Position numbers and translations under genes: made by a program
Shown here: positions 7,026 to 10,458 of the stretch, in pieces
How the letters are laid out: every line of letters begins with the position of its first letter
How positions within the stretch are numbered: position 1 is the first letter of the stretch
The notes under the pieces: model-generated
Told to the model about the DNA's origin: nothing
Seen by the model: the letters and a program-made list of their open reading frames with translations, nothing else
The model's database searches: none
Source of the DNA: Monoraphidium neglectum
Lineage: Eukaryota; Chlorophyta; Chlorophyceae; Sphaeropleales; Selenastraceae
DNA: 10,458 bases
Assembly: GCF_000611645.1 (NCBI RefSeq)
Contig: NW_014012765.1
Location: 9,531-19,988 of the forward strand
Direction of reading: 5' to 3'

Positions 7026-9496
7026 TTCCACCACTGCTGAGCCGCCGCCGTCCACCCCTGCAGGCGCCCACGCGGCGAGACACCCTGCTGCGCGTGCTGG
7101 CCTCGCCAGCGCTCGCCGCGGCGGCCCTGCAGCTGCCGGCGGCGGCGCCCGCGCGCGCCGCCGACGGCGTCCCCTCACAGGGACCGCCCGGAGCCTTGCT
7201 GGAGGTGCGCAGGCAGGCCAGCCTGCCACCCAGCAACCTGGCGGCGGCAGCGGGGGCGCGTCTTGTTGCGAATGGGCCAGGGCGGGGGTCAGACAGCGCA
7301 GCATGCCTTGTACAGCGTGAGCAGGGGGGGGCGTGCTCGGGCACGCAGCTGCGACGAGATCCTGGCAGTCAACAGCTCAGCAGGATCCTTCCCGCACTGG
7401 CGTTTGGCGCCGATGGGGTGTCAATTCTTCTCGCAAGCCACACGCGTCCAGCCAACACCCTCCCTTGACGATCCGTCCCCCTCCCATACGCGACCACGTA
7501 TGTATGGACATGCGCACACGTCCCCAGGACGAGCGCGTGACCCTCGTCACCAACGCCGAGGCCGCCAACCTGCTGACGCCTTCAGACAAGCAGGCAAGAG
7601 GCGGGCGCATCCCCCCAAACCGCGGGCGCACCCCCCCAAGCCACGGGCGCACTGCACTGCAGCTGAATATGTGCGCGGGGGCCGCCACCCGACGGCGAAA
7701 GCAGCCGCCCACTGACGCCATGGTCACTGTGCGCCGCGGGTCTTGACGCACGCGCCGCGCGACCTCCTCGCCGCGCCGCTCCCCCAGGTGCTGGCGCTCA
7801 ACCGGCGCGTGCAGGCGCAGAACCGCGCGCCCGCGGAGTTCCCGGCATTTGTGCGGCAGGGCTTCGATATCTTAGTCATCGCCGATGACTACCAGGAGAC
7901 GGCTGACGGGTCAGCGGTGATGGCGCTCGCTCGGCTTTTTTCGGGGGGAGGGGACGAACAGGGCTTGGGAGTAGGGGAGTGAGCGGGGGACGGTTTCGCA
8001 CCCCATGTATGAGGCGGCCTGAAGGCCGCGAGGCTGCCGCGGCTGTTTGGAGAAAGGGTGTTGAGTACGTTGGCTGGTGCGCACGGTGTGGCAGGATACT
8101 GCCAGCAAATGTGTGACTTGAAAGGTGCTGTTGTCGGTAGTTCTACGACTAGGCACGCATCATCGAGTCCATGCCTGCCAAACCTTTCTCCCCCCCAGGC
8201 TGCTCTTCAAGGACTTCAAGGAGGGGATTGGGGCGCAGCCGCAGGAGGGGCAGCAGGTGGGGCCCGAGGCCGCGCGGCGCGCGCGCGCGCGCGTGCGTGC
8301 GAGGCGCATGCGGGGTGCACCTGCGATAAGCATGCCGGCACAGCGGGTTTTTGGGGGGCAGCTGTTCCCCCAACCACACGCCCATGCTCCAAGGCCCGTC
8401 CCTAAACTTTTGCCGCTGATACTTTTTCCTGCTGCCGCATACATCGCCTATCGAATTATTTTCGCCCTCACCCCACACGGGTGCCGCCCCCCTGCATACC
8501 AACCACCCCCTTGCGTACGGGCCCCCACCCACAGTGCCCCCCCTCCGTACCGCCCGCCACCCGTGCTGCCCTCCCAACTGTACCGCCCCTAGGTGGTGTT
8601 TGACTACACGGGGTACAATGAGAGCGGCGTGCCAATTGATAGCAGCTATCGCCAGGGCCGCCCCGCGGAGACGCGGCTCGGCATCGCCGGCCTCATTCCG
8701 GGTGAGGGCGCGGCTGCGTGTGACCCCTTCTCAAATCCCTTCGTCGGCGCGAGTCGCCAGCAAGGCGGCGGCACAGCAGTCGAAACATGTATCTGCACTT
8801 GCTGGCCTGGAGCTTCGCTGCTCAGGATTTGGCCCGCCGCACACCGCCTGCACGCCCCACACCGCCTGCACGTCGCTGATCGTTACAACACGCCAGCTTC
8901 CTCACATGACAATAGTTGTGCTTCGCGTCGCTCCCTTCGGCGCTTTGCGGCGTCACACCACAGCCCTCTGGTTTGTTTCGGCCGACTCCTGCATTGTCAA
9001 CGACCCTCTCGCTTGCCAGCCTTGCACTCACAGCAATCCCCCTCCCTGTTGCCCGCAGGCTTTGAGCTGGGCATCCGCAGCATGAAGGTCGGCGGCAAGC
9101 GGCGCATCATCGTGCCGCCCAAGCTGGGCCCGCCCGTGGGCCCCTCAACCTTTTTCAGCGCCAAGCAGTGCGAGGTGGGCGGCTTGGCGTGGGGCTTTGA
9201 GGCGCAGCACGGCGGGACATCCGCACTGTCGTCATCAGCATCTTATGCAAATTGCCTTGTGCACGTTGCCAGTTTCGCTGGCTCGCGTTCGCCGGCAGTC
9301 TCATGGCGCCAGGGACTGCTGTTCCGCTCACCCCCTCTGCGACTGGCGGCTCCTCCTCCCCCTGCTCCTCGCTTGACCCTGTGCCCTGCGCCCACCTGGC
9401 CCCACGCCCCGCCAGGTGTTTGACATCGAGCTGCGGGGGCTGCGCACCTGCCGGCAGGAGCAGGTCATGATGTTCTCACGCGTCGTGTGCGAGTGA
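7022..9496 (+). CDS. FKBP20-2: Thylakoid-lumen FKBP-type peptidyl-prolyl cis-trans isomerase, FKBP20-2 type
   Basis: Exons: 7022-7204, 7528-7593, 7788-7909, 8199-8256, 8593-8701, 9059-9174, 9416-9496 (TGA). Total 735 nt, 244 residues, all phases consistent and close to the length of the land-plant protein. Residues 1-47 are a short transit region followed by RR (18-19), a hydrophobic Ala/Leu stretch and an AxA-type site (ARA, 44-46). That is a twin-arginine signal for import into the thylakoid lumen. A helix with QNRAPAEFPAFVRQGF precedes the FKBP domain (about 125-224): LLFKDFKEGIG, DYTGYNESG, GFELGIRSMKVGGKRRIIVP and GPPVGPSTFFS, then VFDIELRGL. Cys230 and Cys243 match the C-terminal cysteine pair of FKBP20-2. 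Known family: Arabidopsis FKBP20-2 is a redox-active immunophilin needed for accumulation of photosystem II supercomplexes. Intron 2 uses a GC donor. The start is uncertain: an in-frame ATG at 6866 would add 52 residues and give a longer transit peptide. Confidence 0.93.
7205..7527 (+). other. Intron 1 of the FKBP gene
   Basis: 323 nt with donor GAG|GTGCGC and acceptor CCCCAG|GAC, phase 0. It separates the lumen-targeting exon from a 22-codon exon. Nothing else is recognisable in it beyond a nine-base G run near 7325. Confidence 0.7.
7594..7787 (+). other. GC-AG intron (intron 2 of the FKBP gene)
   Basis: The donor CAG|GCAAGA is close to the GC-AG consensus; the acceptor is CCCCCAG|GTG. Both are phase 0. 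It joins SDKQ to VLALNRRVQAQNRAP, in register with land-plant FKBP20-2. The start of the intron carries a 21-nt tandem repeat. Confidence 0.8.
7603..7653 (+). repeat. 21-nt tandem repeat, about 2.4 copies
   Basis: Two 21-nt units (7603-7623 and 7624-7644) starting GGGCGCA followed by a C run, plus a partial third. It begins 10 nt after the GC donor of FKBP intron 2. It is probably a slippage product. Confidence 0.7.
8257..8592 (+). other. Intron 4 of the FKBP gene
   Basis: 336 nt with donor CAG|GTGGGG and acceptor CCCTAG|GTG, phase 0. It carries a 25-nt perfect CG/TG alternation (8277-8301) near its start and a long C-rich stretch (about 8465-8590) before the acceptor. No gene is seen. Confidence 0.75.
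8702..9058 (+). other. Intron 5 of the FKBP gene (length a multiple of three, no in-frame stop)
   Basis: 357 nt with donor CCGG|GTGAGG and acceptor CCGCAG|GCT, phase 1. It interrupts the FKBP fold between LIPG and FELG. It contains a duplicated 15-mer CACACCGCCTGCACG (8840-8854 and 8858-8872). Retention would insert 119 residues without a stop. Confidence 0.8.
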
Positions 9497-9662
9497 CGGC
9501 CGGCGGCTGCGAGTGATGATTTGCGGCGTGCTCCCGCCACCAACTTTTGCAAACATGTGGGCTTTGTCAATCTAGCGGCGGCTTGCCGGCGCTGTTGACC
9601 ACAATGGATTTGCTGAGTTGCCTCCTGTCAAGTTATTTATTGGTGCTGTGCGCTTCACACTC

Positions 9663-9667
9663 TGTAA
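9663..9667 (+). terminator. TGTAA polyadenylation signal of the FKBP gene
   Basis: TGTAA lies 167 nt after the FKBP stop codon. TGTAA is the usual near-cleavage polyadenylation element of chlorophyte nuclear genes. The cleavage site is expected 10-20 nt further on. Confidence 0.6.
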
Positions 9668-10131
9668 GATTTTCCAAGTGTCGAACTGCGGGGTCTTCTC
9701 CGGAACGATCACACGCCACCTGTCAGTGCAGACTCCGGTTGCGGGCGGGTAAGCCGCTATATTTGCTGCGAGCATGCCTTCTAGGGCTTCCTGGATGCCT
9801 TCTGGGGCTGCATGAGGGCTCAGGCCTTAGCTGCTTCACGGCCAATACCCACACCTCAAAAGCGGCCCCTGCTGTGCTGCTGCTAGAAACAGCACACGTG
9901 ATGGGGATAAAAATGATGGCTCCACATTGTGCTGTGCCTTGATGCAAGATGGCTGTCACGTCCAGCGTGATTATGCACGTGAGCCCTGCTGTTCCAACTG
10001 CAGACGCATGTTCAGGCCAAATCCCGTTCGCCGCATACGGCATGTATCAAAGCTCAGCCGCCCCTCCGCAACGCCCCGCCCATCAGCGCCTGCTGCAACT
10101 AGAACGTACACAGCATGCAAATTGGGTCTAG

Positions 10132-10136
10132 TTACA
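10132..10136 (-). terminator. TGTAA polyadenylation signal of the eIF5-mimic gene
   Basis: TGTAA on the minus strand (TTACA on the plus strand) lies 103 nt after the W2-protein stop codon. With the FKBP signal at 9663 it defines a convergent gene pair with an unoccupied gap of roughly 450 bp between the two 3' ends. Confidence 0.6.
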
Positions 10137-10238
10137 TGCGTCGCGGAGACAAGCACCAGGCCTGCGGCCCCCACTCGGCGCAGCCGGGTTCGCCCCCGCG
10201 GGGCGCCGGCACGGGCCGGCGCGCGCCGCGCCGCGGCC

Positions 10239-10451
10239 TCAGTCGTCCTCGTCGTCGTCCTCCTCCTCTGCCTCCTCCAGCCACTTGATGAAGGGCTGGA
10301 TGTCGTTGAGGAAGACGTTGCGGCCCTTGGGGTGGCTGCCCTTCTTGTACCAGTGCTGGATGGTGTCCTCGGCCACCAGGTCGCTGCTGTACAGCGCCTT
10401 GACCACGTCCGTGAACATCTTCAGCAGCCGGTTGTCCTCGTAGCACGCCAC
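10239..10451 (-). CDS. eIF5-mimic protein (BZW/5MP), W2 domain, last coding exon (partial)
   Basis: The last 70 codons plus TGA (10241-10239) of a gene entering from the right edge. The exon opens after a CTAG acceptor at 10453-10452, and the first codon GTG is an internal Val, not a start. The segment reads YEDNRLLKMFTDVVKALY, then VAEDTIQHWYKKG, SHPKGRNVFL and FIKWLEEAEEE, ending in an Asp/Glu tail. This is the end of a W2 (MIF4G-like HEAT) domain with its second aromatic-acidic box. W2 domains occur in eIF5, eIF2B-epsilon and BZW/eIF5-mimic proteins. The SHPKG and WLEEAEEE pattern fits the BZW group best, but eIF5 itself is not fully excluded from 70 residues. Known role: the acidic-aromatic boxes bind eIF2-beta and eIF3 and tune start-codon selection. 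It converges with the FKBP gene to its left. Confidence 0.8.
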   Translation of the reverse strand: MACYEDNRLLKMFTDVVKALYSSDLVAEDTIQHWYKKGSHPKGRNVFLNDIQPFIKWLEEAEEEDDDEDD

Positions 10452-10458
10452 CTAGGGG

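Larger units (their letters stand above)
9497..10238. other. Convergent 3' flanking region between the FKBP and eIF5-mimic genes
   Basis: 742 bp. The left part (to about 9685) is the FKBP 3' UTR, and the right part (from about 10115) is the 3' UTR of the minus-strand gene. The middle is less GC-rich than the coding exons. No open frame in it looks conserved and no RNA gene is evident. Confidence 0.6.

Noticed and set aside
9572..10043. Minus-strand open frames between the FKBP and eIF5-mimic genes
   Set aside because: They fall in the convergent 3' flanks, show no family motif, and lack convincing start context.
10180..10235. GGTTCG motif considered as a tRNA T-arm
   Set aside because: No cloverleaf can be built around it; the area is GC-rich 3' UTR of the eIF5-mimic gene.

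Overview
This is a nuclear window from a GC-rich green alga (Viridiplantae, most likely a chlorophyte). Four things point there: spliced protein-coding genes with short-to-medium introns, a plant-type thylakoid-lumen immunophilin, TGTAA polyadenylation signals downstream of two genes (the chlorophyte form), and very GC-rich coding sequence. I see no bacterial operon, CRISPR array, tRNA, rRNA or transposase.

Layout. (1) 1-5509, minus strand: the first ten exons of a large gene that runs off the left edge. It encodes an ASKHA-fold hydantoinase/oxoprolinase (HyuA-type) N-terminal half fused to a DUF917 (S-methyl-thiohydantoin desulfurase family) C-terminal half. About 990 residues are visible and every exon junction keeps phase. 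(2) 5510-7021: a 1.5 kb spacer between two divergently transcribed genes. It holds a 16-bp GTAC palindrome and further GTAC sites close to the hydantoinase start, a hairpin with an orphan TGTAA, and a possible minus-strand membrane-protein relic. (3) 7022-9496, plus strand: a complete seven-exon gene for a chloroplast-lumen FKBP-type prolyl isomerase of the FKBP20-2 type, 244 residues, with a twin-arginine lumen-targeting signal and the C-terminal cysteine pair of that family. (4) 9497-10238: convergent 3' flanks with one TGTAA signal for each neighbour. (5) 10239-10451, minus strand: the last coding exon of an eIF5-mimic (BZW/5MP, W2-domain) translation factor that enters from the right edge.

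The three genes have no obvious shared pathway: ATP-dependent cleavage of cyclic imides or related compounds, photosystem II assembly in the thylakoid lumen, and control of translation initiation. The most unusual elements are the fused HyuA-DUF917 enzyme in an alga, the excess of GC-AG introns (two clear, a third probable, out of fifteen), a (TG)36 tract inside a 98-nt perfect purine-pyrimidine alternation in one intron, and G-quadruplex-type runs just after two splice donors. All exon models are read by eye from family similarity and splice signals; there is no transcript evidence.
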